Assembly (NCBI GenBank): GCA_016199025.1
Contig: JACQHM010000069.1
Span: forward strand, 1 to 12,409
Direction of reading: 5' to 3'
DNA: 12,409 nt
From: Candidatus Methylomirabilota bacterium
Lineage (GTDB): Bacteria; Methylomirabilota; Methylomirabilia; Methylomirabilales; JACQHM01
The notes beneath the pieces are model-generated. The model had not been told where the DNA came from, ran no database searches, and saw nothing but the letters and a program-made list of their open reading frames with translations. Positions 1 through 7,138 of this stretch are shown here, one piece after another. Position 1 is the stretch's first letter; each line of letters begins with the position of its first letter. Position numbers and translations under genes: made by a program.

Positions 1-1224
1 ATGAAGGACTCTTACAGCCTGGATGCCGACGAGGCCGGTCTGGAGAAGAGCTACGAACTCCACAAAGAGGCCTACTGCCGGATCTTCGAGCGCTGCGGCT
101 TGAAATTCTCTGTGGTCGAGTCGGACCCGGGAATGATGGGTGGGGCCGGCTCCCATGAGTTCATGGCCTTCAGCGAGGCCGGCGAGGACGAGGTGGCCCT
201 CTGCGGCTCGTGTGGCTATGCCGCCAATGCGGAGCTGGCCCAGTCGAAGCCGACGGTCCCCGAGTTTCCCGAGTGGGCCTTCGAAGAAGTGGCGACGCCC
301 GACCAGCGGACCATCGAGGAGGTCTCGACGTTCTTGAAGATCGATCCCCGCCTGACCATCAAATCGCTCCTGGTCGTGACCAAGGAAGGCCCCTTGCTCT
401 GCCTCGTCCGGGGCGATCAGCAGCGCCACGAGAAGCAGCTCCAGCGTCTCGTCGGGGAGTTCCGGCCGGCCCACCGGGACGAGATCAAAGAACTCACTGG
501 TGTCGAGGTCGGCTTCTTGGGACCTGTGGGCATAACCGTCCCGATGGTGGCCGATCCATGTCTCAAGGAAGGGGTGTACGTGGCCGGGGCGAATCAGGAG
601 GGCTATCATCTCAAGGGGGTCATCCCCGGCCGGCACTTCCAGGCCCGCTCCGCCGACCTCCACGTCGCGAACGCTGGCGATGGGTGCCCTAAGTGTGGGG
701 GGCCCTTACGGGTGGAGCGGTGCATCGAGGTGGGGAACATCTTTAAGCTCGGAACGAAGTACTCGATCCCCTCGAAGGCCTTCTACCTGGACGAGCGGGG
801 GGAAGAGAAGCCGGTCATCATGGGAAGCTACGGCATCGGCCCGGCCCGGATCGCCGCCGCCGCCATCGAGCAGAACCACGATAAGGACGGGATCATCTGG
901 CCTCCCTCCATCGCCCCCTTCCAGGTCCACCTCCTGGTGGTGAACGCCGCGGATCCCAAGATGTGGGAGCTTTCGGAGAAGCTGTACGGCCAGCTCCAGG
1001 AGGCAGGACTTCAGGTCCTCTACGACGATCGGGATGAACGGCCGGGAGTCAAGTTCAAGGACGCCGATCTCGTCGGGATCCCGGTCCGTCTCACGGTGGG
1101 GGCGAAGGCGATCAAGGAAGGGGTCGTGGAGATCAGGGTCCGCCGGAGCGGGGAAGAGGTCAGGGTCCGTCCGGAGGAAGTTGTCTCGAAGGTCAAGGCC
1201 CTCTACGCCCAGGGCGGGCTGTAA
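1..1224 (+). CDS. proS: Proline--tRNA ligase (bacterial type), 5'-truncated by window edge
   Basis: Class II aminoacyl-tRNA synthetase that charges tRNA-Pro with proline in the cytoplasm. The first visible residues, MKDSYSLD, are class II motif 2, which lies roughly 150 residues into the protein, so the ATG at position 1 is internal and the true start is upstream. The 407 visible residues, against about 570 for the family, show in order: the rest of motif 2 with GSHEFMAFSEAGED, a CGSCGYAANAE segment, the YbaK-like editing insertion (about residues 95-225, with LVRGD and KQLQRL), a second CPKC pair, FKLGTKYS, motif 3 (GSYGIGPARIAAAAIEQNHD followed by GIIWP), and the anticodon-binding domain (YDDRDERPGVKFKDADLVGIPVR). 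The reading frame is undisturbed to the TAA. The insertion domain marks the bacterial rather than the archaeal/eukaryotic form. The VanZ-like gene begins 2 bp downstream. Confidence 0.97.
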   Translation: MKDSYSLDADEAGLEKSYELHKEAYCRIFERCGLKFSVVESDPGMMGGAGSHEFMAFSEAGEDEVALCGSCGYAANAELAQSKPTVPEFPEWAFEEVATPDQRTIEEVSTFLKIDPRLTIKSLLVVTKEGPLLCLVRGDQQRHEKQLQRLVGEFRPAHRDEIKELTGVEVGFLGPVGITVPMVADPCLKEGVYVAGANQEGYHLKGVIPGRHFQARSADLHVANAGDGCPKCGGPLRVERCIEVGNIFKLGTKYSIPSKAFYLDERGEEKPVIMGSYGIGPARIAAAAIEQNHDKDGIIWPPSIAPFQVHLLVVNAADPKMWELSEKLYGQLQEAGLQVLYDDRDERPGVKFKDADLVGIPVRLTVGAKAIKEGVVEIRVRRSGEEVRVRPEEVVSKVKALYAQGGL

Positions 1225-1226
1225 GG

Positions 1227-1676
1227 ATGGCCGGCTTCACACGATGGATGCCCCCCCTCGCCTGGATGGGGGTGATCTTTCTCTCGACAAAGAGCCTGGC
1301 GGCCCAGGAGACCAGCCGCTTCCTCTTGCCCCTCCTCCGCTGGCTCTTCCCCGACGCTTCTGAAGAGTTCCTCCAGGGCCTTCATTTCATCGTCAGGAAG
1401 CTCGGCCATCTTCTCGAGTATGCGATCTTAAGCTACCTTTGGACGCGGACCCTGGACCGCTCTTCGGCTTTCCTACCCCCGCCTTCCCCCTTCGCCTTCC
1501 TCCTCTCAATCTCCTATGCGGCGGTTGATGAGTTCCACCAGGCCTTCGTCCCGACCAGGACGGCGGACCTTTTTGATGTCCTCCTGGACGCTTCAGGGGC
1601 GGCTTTGTTCCAGGGGTTTCTCTGGGTGTGGTCAAAGCGGCGGGAGCAAGAGGAGGGCAGGAAGGCCTTTGTTTAG
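1227..1676 (+). CDS. VanZ-like family membrane protein
   Basis: A 149-residue hydrophobic protein with about four membrane segments (near residues 7-25, 58-73, 87-100 and 114-132). It carries VanZ-family hallmarks: an early W-x-x-x-I-F-x-S-S-like segment (WMGVIFLSTKS), a central RKLGHLLEYAILSYL block, and DEFHQAFVPTRTADLFDVLLDASGA, matching the conserved DExxQxFxxxRxxxxxDvxxnxxG signature. VanZ itself gives low-level teicoplanin resistance, but most chromosomal homologues have no known role, so no drug-resistance function is claimed. The ATG lies 2 bp after the proS stop with only a weak upstream purine stretch, so translation is probably coupled to proS. Its end overlaps the end of the convergent fmdB-type gene by 4 bp. 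Confidence 0.88.
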   Translation: MAGFTRWMPPLAWMGVIFLSTKSLAAQETSRFLLPLLRWLFPDASEEFLQGLHFIVRKLGHLLEYAILSYLWTRTLDRSSAFLPPPSPFAFLLSISYAAVDEFHQAFVPTRTADLFDVLLDASGAALFQGFLWVWSKRREQEEGRKAFV

Positions 1677-1936
1677 GTTCCTTTCGCTTCCTGCTTCGAT
1701 TTCCCCTTACCATCCCCGGCTGGAGACTTCTCAGCCTCCAGGGCCTTCTTCCGCTCGGGATTGGCGTAGTCCGTCACGTACCATCCTGTCCCCTTGAAGA
1801 GGAGGCCGGGCGGGGAGAGAACCTTAGAAACCGGCCCTCCGCAGACGACACACTGTTCGATCGGTTCGTCGCTGAACTTCTGGATCACCTCAAAGGTGTG
1901 ATCGCATCTCTCGCATCGGTATTCGTAGATCGGCAA
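1673..1936 (-). CDS. FmdB-type zinc-ribbon protein
   Basis: An 87-residue protein starting MPIYEYRCERCDHTF, the near-invariant N-terminus of the FmdB/CxxC_CxxC_SSSS family, with two CxxC pairs (CERC, and CVVC near residues 33-36) forming a zinc ribbon. It continues with the typical LFKGTGWYVTDYANPERKK segment and a charged, disordered tail. The family is named after a putative regulator of formamidase genes in Methylophilus; its general role is unknown. The start codon is TTG at 1936, supported by the conserved MPIYEY start and an AAGGAGG site 8 nt upstream. A leftward promoter is proposed at 2053-2081, giving a leader of about 110 nt that contains the inverted repeat at 1964-2039. The gene converges with the VanZ-like gene. 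Confidence 0.92.
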   Translation of the reverse strand: MPIYEYRCERCDHTFEVIQKFSDEPIEQCVVCGGPVSKVLSPPGLLFKGTGWYVTDYANPERKKALEAEKSPAGDGKGKSKQEAKGT

Positions 1937-1963
1937 TCTCGTTTCCTCCTTATCGGCAAGCCT

Positions 1964-2039
1964 TCAGCGGTCAGCCATCAGCTTTCAACTAAGAGCCTGA
2001 AAAGGCCGTTTCCCGTTCTTCCTGATGGCTGACTGCTGA
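1964..2039. repeat. Imperfect inverted repeat (REP/MITE-like) in the fmdB leader
   Basis: Arms at 1964-1981 (TCAGCGGTCAGCCATCAG) and 2022-2039 pair at 17 of 18 positions around a 40-nt spacer. The spacer holds a small GCCT-GAAA-AGGC hairpin (1995-2006) with a GNRA loop. The AGCGGTCAGC/ATCAGC wording resembles short dispersed repeats that I recall from several high-GC environmental phyla, but repetition elsewhere in this genome cannot be seen. It would fold in the fmdB leader RNA. It has no T-tract, so it is not a simple terminator. Confidence 0.7.
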
Positions 2040-2052
2040 TAACTGAGTGCTA

Positions 2053-2081
2053 ACGATAGAACAAATCCCCACCCTTGTCAA
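2053..2081 (-). promoter_or_regulatory. Predicted sigma70-type promoter for fmdB
   Basis: On the minus strand, TTGACA (2081-2076) is followed after 17 nt by TATCGT (2058-2053). The -35 is perfect and the -10 matches four of six. It faces fmdB. Its -35 lies back to back with the -35 of the rightward promoter, separated by 9 bp. Confidence 0.5.
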
Positions 2082-2090
2082 GGAAGACAG

Positions 2091-2119
2091 TTGACAACCG
2101 TCAAGAAACAGGCTACTGT
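2091..2119 (+). promoter_or_regulatory. Predicted sigma70-type promoter for the antiporter-permease-GGT operon
   Basis: TTGACA (2091-2096) is followed by a 17-nt spacer and TACTGT (2114-2119), which matches TATAAT at four of six positions. A transcript starting near 2126 would have a leader of about 100 nt before the antiporter ATG at 2225. Spacing and the perfect -35 make this the best promoter in the first half of the window. Confidence 0.6.
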
Positions 2120-2139
2120 TACTCCGATTCCAGCCCAAC

Positions 2140-2191
2140 GGGTTCGATGAATCGAACCCCTACGGCGGGGACGGCTGCAGAAGACCGTCCC
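2140..2191 (+). promoter_or_regulatory. Two hairpins in the operon leader
   Basis: The first is a perfect inverted repeat at 2140-2159 (GGGTTCGAT, GA, ATCGAACCC), which folds as 8 bp with a TGAA loop. The second pairs GGGACGG (2168-2174) with CCGTCCC (2185-2191) around a 10-nt loop. Both lie between the predicted transcription start and the Shine-Dalgarno AGGAG at 2211. No T-tract follows, so they are not classical terminators. The first could equally be a DNA operator. No known riboswitch class was recognised. Confidence 0.45.
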
Positions 2192-2224
2192 TCACTCTGT
2201 TCAACCCATTAGGAGCATTCGACC

Positions 2225-3337
2225 ATGAGGAACTGGATCTGGATCATCATTGGGCTTTTCGTATTTATGGGGTTATTGTTCGTTTCTTTCGGTCAGGCCG
2301 CCGCACCTGTCGCGCCCGAAGGAGGAGCCCAGAAGAGCGTGGGGGTCCTGGTCTTTTGGCTGCTCGTCTCCATCGCCATCATCCTCTCGGGCTGCGAGCT
2401 GTTCGCCAACGCCGTCGAGCACGTGGGCGACAAGGCGGGCATGTCCCACGCGTCGGCTGGAAGCTTACTCGCCGCCGTCGGCACGGCCCTCCCCGAGACC
2501 CTGATCCCGATCCTGGCGTTAATCTTCGGGGCAGAAGGGCATAAGGAGCATATCGGGATCGGGGCCATCCTCGGGGCCCCCTTCATGCTGACCACCTTGG
2601 CCTTCTTCCTTCTGGGCTGCACTGCTACCATTTTGTGGACCAGTGGCCGCCGTCCCAACTGGAACCTCCACGTGGACCAGAAGGCCATGCAATTCGATCT
2701 GAAGTACTTCCTCTTTGTCATCTTCCTGGTCTTCGTCGTCTCCGTGATCAAAAGGCCGGTCGTCAACTATCTGGGCGCCGCTCTCTTCATTTTCCTCTAC
2801 GTTCTCTACTTTCGACACATGTTGCATCACGAATCTGAGGAAAAGGAGGAGTACACCGATCTCTTCTACTTCGACAAGTTCTTCAACATCTCCAGGAACT
2901 GGCCTGGCCTGATCGCCCAACTCGTCGTAGGCTTAGGAGCGATCATCTTAGGTGCCAGGGTCTTCGTAAACTACATCGTGGAACTCTCCCTGGCCATAGG
3001 GATCTCTTCGTTGATCCTGGCCCTCCTGATCGCCCCCGTGGCGACGGAATTACCGGAGAAGTACAACTCCATCACCTGGACCATCCGAAAGCAGGACACG
3101 CTGGCCTTCGCCAATCTCACGGGGGCCATGACCTTCCAGTCCATGATCCCGGTCTCCATCGGCCTCGTCTTTACCCACTGGGAACTCCATACCAGGGAGC
3201 TGATGAACCTCTCCTTCGCCTTCACCTCGGCCTTGATCGTCTTCCTCACCATGCGGGCCAAGGGGAGGCTCCCCGCTTGGGCCCTCCTGATCGGCGGGAT
3301 CTTCTATGTCGTTTATGTCATCACCATCTTTGTCTGA
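2225..3337 (+). CDS. CaCA-family sodium/calcium (cation) antiporter
   Basis: A 370-residue, highly hydrophobic inner-membrane protein with the two inverted alpha repeats of the Ca2+/cation antiporter superfamily. Alpha-1 is near residues 76-100 (SAGSLLAAVGTALPETLIPI, with GTALPE as the ion-binding G-T/S-x-x-P-E motif). Alpha-2 is near residues 257-300 (SSLILALLIAPVATELPEKY, with the second PE acidic site). A charged cytoplasmic loop (HHESEEKEEYTD) separates the halves, as usual in the family. These proteins exchange Ca2+ or another cation for Na+ or H+; the ion here is not predictable. The ATG at 2225 has AGGAG 9 nt upstream. It is the first gene of a tight operon: the permease begins 20 bp after its stop, so it may provide or use the ion gradient linked to carboxylate uptake. 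Confidence 0.88.
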   Translation: MRNWIWIIIGLFVFMGLLFVSFGQAAAPVAPEGGAQKSVGVLVFWLLVSIAIILSGCELFANAVEHVGDKAGMSHASAGSLLAAVGTALPETLIPILALIFGAEGHKEHIGIGAILGAPFMLTTLAFFLLGCTATILWTSGRRPNWNLHVDQKAMQFDLKYFLFVIFLVFVVSVIKRPVVNYLGAALFIFLYVLYFRHMLHHESEEKEEYTDLFYFDKFFNISRNWPGLIAQLVVGLGAIILGARVFVNYIVELSLAIGISSLILALLIAPVATELPEKYNSITWTIRKQDTLAFANLTGAMTFQSMIPVSIGLVFTHWELHTRELMNLSFAFTSALIVFLTMRAKGRLPAWALLIGGIFYVVYVITIFV

Positions 3338-3357
3338 TGCGGTGATCGAGGGAAACG

Positions 3358-4989
3358 ATGGAGATCCAGATCCCGCTCACGCTGATCTACTGGGCGGCGG
3401 CCTTTCTTCCCATCCTGGCCCTCCTCCTCCTCCTGGTCACCTTCCGCTGGGGCGCAGCGGAGGCGGGTCCCGTGGCCTGGCTGATCGCCACGGTCATCGC
3501 CCTGACCTTGTACCGCGCCCCTTTTCAGGTGGTGGCCCTGGAGAGCGTGAAAGGGGTCTGGAGCGCCGTCTTCTCCATCCTGATCGTGATCTGGCCGGCC
3601 ATCCTGATCTACGAGGTGACCCGGGAGGCCCAGGCCTTCGAGCCGTTCCGGAGGGGCCTGGAGCAGGTCACGCCCCATCGCCTCCTCCAGGTGATGGCCT
3701 TCGGATGGGGATTTGCCGGCTTTCTCCAGGGGATCATGGGGTTTGGCGTCCCGGTGGCCGTCTGTGCGCCCTTGTTGGTCGGGATCGGGGTTAGCCCCCT
3801 CTACGCGGTGGTCATCACCCTGGTCGGCCACGCCTGGAACAATACCTTCGGGACCCTGGCCGTGGCCTGGCTGGCCTTGAAGGAGGTCACGGCGTTAAGC
3901 GGGGCCCAGGCGGCCCTGACGGCGCTCTACGCCGCCGCCTTCATCGGGCTCTTCAACATCATTGCGGGTTTTCTGATCTGCTGGTTCTACGGGCGGGGGA
4001 AGGCGATCAAGGAGGGCCTGCCGGCGGTCCTGATCATCTCCCTGATGCAGGGTGGGGCGACCGTGGCCCTTTCCCAATGGAATGACTCGCTGAACGGTTT
4101 CATCGCCGGCATCTTCGGGTTCCTGGTGATCTTCCCCCTGGCCAGGACCCCCTGGTATCGAAAGCCTTCAGCCATCGCCCCGGAGAAAAGCCCGGCGTTG
4201 GCGTCCGAGGGACTTGAAGCGGCTTCCCTCTCAGCACCCTATGGGACAGAAGTGAATCCGGGTGGGATGGGTTTTCACCTGGCCTTCTCGCCCTACTACG
4301 CCCTCCTCGTCATCACCTTCGGCGTCCTCCTGACCCCTCTCGTCAAGGTCCTGGATCGGTTCGCCATCGGCCTCCCCTTCCCCGAGACCATCACCGGTTT
4401 CAGCTTCACGAACCCGGCCACGGCGGCCTACTCCCCCTTCCGCCCCTTCATCCACGCCGGGACCTTCTTTTTCCTCGCCGCCCTGATCGGCTTCTTGATC
4501 TTTCAAAGGACCGGCCACATCCAAAAGGGTGGGGCCGGGCGGATCCTGGCCCAGACCCTGGAGAAGACGATCCCGGCCACCATCGCCATGGTGGCGTTGA
4601 CAACGATGTCGGTGGTCATGCGCGGGACCGGCCAGGCCAACGTCCTCGCCCACGGCGTCGCCCGGGCCACAGGCGAGCTGTACGCCTTCATGGCCCCCTT
4701 CATCGGCGTCCTGGGGGCCTTCATGACGGGAAGCAACGTCGCCTCTAACATCCTCTTCGGCAACTTCCAGCAGATCACCGCCCAGGTCATCGGCCTGAAG
4801 GAGGCCGCCGTCCTGGGCGCCCAGACCGCGGGGGCCGCAGCCGGGAACACCATCGCCCCAGGGAAAGTCCTTCTGGGGACGACGACGGCCGGCATCCTCG
4901 GCCGGGAAGGGGATGTGCTGAGGATCACCCTGCCGGTCGCCCTGGGTCTTGGCGCCCTCATCGGGGTCGTCCTCATCTTTTTGGCTTAA
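3358..4989 (+). CDS. L-lactate permease family protein (LldP/LctP)
   Basis: A 543-residue polytopic membrane protein, matching the family length of about 550. Features typical of the Lactate_perm family include an N-terminal YWAAAFLPILALLLLLV helix, WPAILIYEV, the conserved GFLQGIMGFGVPVAVCAPLLVGIGVSPLYAVVI block (about residues 120-155), GHAWNNTFGTLAVAW, and a C-terminal FMTGSNVASNILFGNFQ segment followed by AGAAAGNTIAPGKVLLGTTTAGI. Characterised members import L-lactate, D-lactate and glycolate by proton symport. Substrate cannot be fixed from sequence, and no lactate dehydrogenase gene is adjacent, which is unusual. It sits between the antiporter and a GGT-type hydrolase, which suggests uptake of a small hydroxy- or amido-acid for local hydrolysis. 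The next ORF begins 3 bp after the stop. Confidence 0.9.
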   Translation: MEIQIPLTLIYWAAAFLPILALLLLLVTFRWGAAEAGPVAWLIATVIALTLYRAPFQVVALESVKGVWSAVFSILIVIWPAILIYEVTREAQAFEPFRRGLEQVTPHRLLQVMAFGWGFAGFLQGIMGFGVPVAVCAPLLVGIGVSPLYAVVITLVGHAWNNTFGTLAVAWLALKEVTALSGAQAALTALYAAAFIGLFNIIAGFLICWFYGRGKAIKEGLPAVLIISLMQGGATVALSQWNDSLNGFIAGIFGFLVIFPLARTPWYRKPSAIAPEKSPALASEGLEAASLSAPYGTEVNPGGMGFHLAFSPYYALLVITFGVLLTPLVKVLDRFAIGLPFPETITGFSFTNPATAAYSPFRPFIHAGTFFFLAALIGFLIFQRTGHIQKGGAGRILAQTLEKTIPATIAMVALTTMSVVMRGTGQANVLAHGVARATGELYAFMAPFIGVLGAFMTGSNVASNILFGNFQQITAQVIGLKEAAVLGAQTAGAAAGNTIAPGKVLLGTTTAGILGREGDVLRITLPVALGLGALIGVVLIFLA

Positions 4990-4992
4990 ACC

Positions 4993-5256
4993 ATGCGCCT
5001 CTCCATTGTTTTACAGACCATCGCCGGACTCCTGACGCTCCTCGCCGTTCCCTTCCTCTATGTGGGGGGAACCCGGGGAAACGCCCTCCTCCTGGCCCTC
5101 GGGTTCCTCCTGTTCACCACCGGCATGATCATTGCTCCCCTGCTTCGGTACATCATCCGCCGGGAAAGCCGCGGGCCGCTCCACCTCCGGGAGGCCCCCC
5201 TCTGGAAGATCCTCGATCCCCACTACTGGCGCGACCGGAGGCCCCAGGGGCGCTAG
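4993..5256 (+). CDS. Small two-helix membrane protein, function unknown
   Basis: An 87-residue protein not assigned to a family. Residues 4-26 and about 30-52 form two hydrophobic helices (GLLTLLAVPFLYVGG; LLLALGFLLFTTGMIIAPLL), followed by a basic, cytoplasmic-looking tail (RYIIRRESRG, ending HYWRDRRPQGR). The ATG lies 3 bp after the permease stop and has no clear Shine-Dalgarno site, so it is probably translated by coupling. Its own stop overlaps the GGAGG site of the next gene. Position and topology suggest an accessory subunit or stabiliser of the permease. This is inference from context only. Confidence 0.72.
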   Translation: MRLSIVLQTIAGLLTLLAVPFLYVGGTRGNALLLALGFLLFTTGMIIAPLLRYIIRRESRGPLHLREAPLWKILDPHYWRDRRPQGR

Positions 5257-5266
5257 GGAGGTCCCC

Positions 5267-6904
5267 ATGTACGGACAGCGAAGCGTGATGGCCCCGACCG
5301 CGATGGTGACGAGCCCTCATTACCTCGCCTCGACCGCCGGCCTCAGAATCCTCCAACGGGGAGGGAATGCCGTTGAAGCCGCCATCGCCGCTGCTTCAAC
5401 GATCAGTGTCGTCTACCCCCACATGAACAGCCTCGGGGGGGACAACTTCTGGCTGATCTTCCACGCCAAGACCGGAGAACTGAAGGCGTTGAACGCCAGC
5501 GGACGGGCGGGGAGGCGATGTACCATCGAGTTCTACCGCTCCAAAGGGTACGATCGGATCCCCGCGAGAGGGTTTCTGGCGGCCAACACGGTGCCGGGGG
5601 TGGTCGATGGCTGGTGGGAGGCCTATCAGGACGCCCAGCAGGGGATGGGGAGCAAGCTTAAGTGGGTCGAGCTTTTCGATGAGGCGATCCACTACGCCAA
5701 GGACGGATGTCCCGTGACCCCGAGCCAGGAGCGGTGGACGAAGGTGAACCTGGACGCGGGGGATGACCGCTTCCGGCACCTGCAGCGCTTCCAGGGCTTT
5801 TGCAAGACCTACTTGAAGTCTGACGGGACCCCCTACCGGGCCGGGGAGCGGTTCGTCCAGAAGGACCTCGCAGAGACGTTGAGAAGGATCGCCGAAGGGG
5901 GACGGGACGCGTTCTATGAAGGGGAGATCGCCGAGAGGATCGTTCGGTATCTGAACGAGCATGGTGGGGTGTTGACGGAGGAGGATTTCGCCGACCACCG
6001 AAGCGATTGGGTCACGCCCTTAAGGGGGACGTACCGGGGCCTGGACGTCTACCAGCTTCCTCCCCCCACCCAGGGGCTGGCCGCCCTGGCCCTCCTCCAG
6101 ATCCTCGATCACTTGGACCTCAAGGCCCTCGGGGAAGAGACGGCCGATTACTACCATGTCATCGTCGAGGCGACGAAGCTCGCCTTCGCCGACCGTGACC
6201 GCTGGATTACCGACCCGAGCTTTGTCTCGATTCCAACGGAGAAGCTCCTCGACCGGGGCTATGCGAGGGGGCGGGCTGGGGAGATTGACATGAAGAGGGC
6301 CAAACCTTCGTATGCCCCGGGGGACATGGCTGGGGATACCATCTGGCTCGGCGTGGTAGACGGGGCCGGGAATGCCGTCTCTTTGATCCAGTCGATCTAC
6401 TTCGATTTTGGCTCCGGCGTCGTGGCGGAGGGGGCCGGGGTCCTCCTCCAGAACCGGGGGAGTTTCTTCTCCTTAGAGCCAAGCCATGTGAATCACCTGG
6501 AGCCGCGGAAGCGGACCTTCCACACCCTGATCCCGGCCATGATCCTGAAGGCCGGCCGACCCTCTCTGGTGTACGGGACGATGGGCGGGGAGGGCCAGCC
6601 CCAGACCCAGGCGGCCCTGGTCAGCCGGATCGTCGATTTCGAGATGGGGGTCCAGGAGGCTATCGAAGCCCCGCGGTGGCTCTACGGTCGGACCTGGGGG
6701 ATGGAGATGGCCGATCTCTCGGTCGAGGGCCGGATATCTGGAGATGTCATTGAAGAATTGAAACGCCGGGGTCATCCGGTCAAGATCCTCGAGCCGTGGA
6801 GCGAAACCATGGGCCATGCCCAGGCCATCCTGATCGATCATGAAACGGGGATGAAGCATGGTGGTGCCGATCCCCGGGGGGACGGGATCGCCGTCGGGTA
6901 TTGA
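5267..6904 (+). CDS. Gamma-glutamyltransferase-family Ntn hydrolase (cytoplasmic, oxamate-amidohydrolase-like clade)
   Basis: A 545-residue proenzyme of the GGT fold, which cleaves itself before a threonine to form two subunits. The predicted nucleophile is Thr358 in DTIWLGVVD, aligned with Thr391 of E. coli GGT (TTHYSVVD). The N-terminal block GLRILQRGGNAVEAAIAAA with VVYPHMNSLGGDNFWLI is typical. There is no signal peptide, unlike periplasmic GGT. The segment equivalent to the DYRETAP arginine of glutathione-active enzymes reads LNASGRAG, so the arginine is displaced. The later GTMGGEGQPQTQ motif fits the YwrD/HpxW-like group, whose HpxW members hydrolyse oxamate. A glutathione role is therefore doubtful. 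The frame is open from 5132, but ATG 5267 is chosen because GGGAGG lies 5 nt upstream and the family N-terminus begins there. It is the last gene of the operon, 10 bp after its neighbour. Confidence 0.88.
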   Translation: MYGQRSVMAPTAMVTSPHYLASTAGLRILQRGGNAVEAAIAAASTISVVYPHMNSLGGDNFWLIFHAKTGELKALNASGRAGRRCTIEFYRSKGYDRIPARGFLAANTVPGVVDGWWEAYQDAQQGMGSKLKWVELFDEAIHYAKDGCPVTPSQERWTKVNLDAGDDRFRHLQRFQGFCKTYLKSDGTPYRAGERFVQKDLAETLRRIAEGGRDAFYEGEIAERIVRYLNEHGGVLTEEDFADHRSDWVTPLRGTYRGLDVYQLPPPTQGLAALALLQILDHLDLKALGEETADYYHVIVEATKLAFADRDRWITDPSFVSIPTEKLLDRGYARGRAGEIDMKRAKPSYAPGDMAGDTIWLGVVDGAGNAVSLIQSIYFDFGSGVVAEGAGVLLQNRGSFFSLEPSHVNHLEPRKRTFHTLIPAMILKAGRPSLVYGTMGGEGQPQTQAALVSRIVDFEMGVQEAIEAPRWLYGRTWGMEMADLSVEGRISGDVIEELKRRGHPVKILEPWSETMGHAQAILIDHETGMKHGGADPRGDGIAVGY

Positions 6905-6917
6905 TAGGCGTTGCGGG

Positions 6918-6941
6918 AGAGCCATACTAGGAACAGGCTCT
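6918..6941 (+). other. Weak stem-loop after the operon
   Basis: AGAGCC (6918-6923) pairs with GGCTCT (6936-6941) around a 12-nt loop, 14 bp after the GGT-family stop. A smaller CTGCT/AGCAG stem follows at about 6940-6952. There is no T-tract, so if this ends transcription it is not a canonical intrinsic terminator. It may only help shield the 3' end. Confidence 0.25.
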
Positions 6942-6968
6942 GCTGCCAGCAGATGAGCGAGGGGAACG

Positions 6969-7130
6969 ATGGAGATCCTGGAGGCGGTCAGGGCGGCCAT
7001 CAAAGAGCTGGTGCTTCCCGAACTGGACGGGATGAAGGCCCAGCTCACCGAGGTCCGGGCGTGGCTCGAGGCCCAGGGTGACGCGATCCGGACATTAGAG
7101 TCGTTGTGCAATAAGCGGGTTTATGGTTAA
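6969..7130 (+). CDS. Small helical protein, 3' end replaced by IS insertion
   Basis: A 53-residue ORF with GAGGGG 4 nt before its ATG. Residues 1-44 (MEILEAVRAAIKELVLPELD, then MKAQLTEVRAWLEAQGDAIRTL) have heptad-like spacing and look like an amphipathic or coiled-coil helix. I do not recognise the family. The IS begins at 7097, so codons from residue 44 onward (ESLCNKRVYG) are read from the insertion sequence. Removing the IS and one ATT copy restores ...RTLSS and a TAA, giving a 45-residue original. It lies 64 bp downstream of the GGT-family gene, in the same direction, and could be the tail of that operon or an independent small gene. Coding status is moderate: the Shine-Dalgarno and helix pattern support it, and its length does not. 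Confidence 0.5.
   Translation: MEILEAVRAAIKELVLPELDGMKAQLTEVRAWLEAQGDAIRTLESLCNKRVYG
7097..7114 (+). repeat. Left terminal inverted repeat of the IS
   Basis: AGAGTCGTTGTGCAATAA matches the reverse complement of 8066-8083 at 15 of 18 positions, with the outer 10 identical. Confidence 0.85.
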
Positions 7131-7138
7131 CTGTGGGC

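Noticed and set aside
2140..2159. T-arm-like palindrome as a tRNA fragment or att copy
   Set aside because: The wording (GGTTCGAT, ATCGAACC) resembles a T arm, but it is a full palindrome without acceptor or anticodon arms and does not repeat the tRNA-Ala 3' end.
4231..4653. Minus-strand ORF opposite the lactate permease
   Set aside because: Low-complexity Gly/Asp/Glu-rich translation typical of the complement of a membrane protein gene.
5132..5266. Longer GGT-family reading frame beginning at 5132
   Set aside because: It overlaps the small membrane protein gene in another frame. The strong GGGAGG before ATG 5267 and the family N-terminus support the later start.
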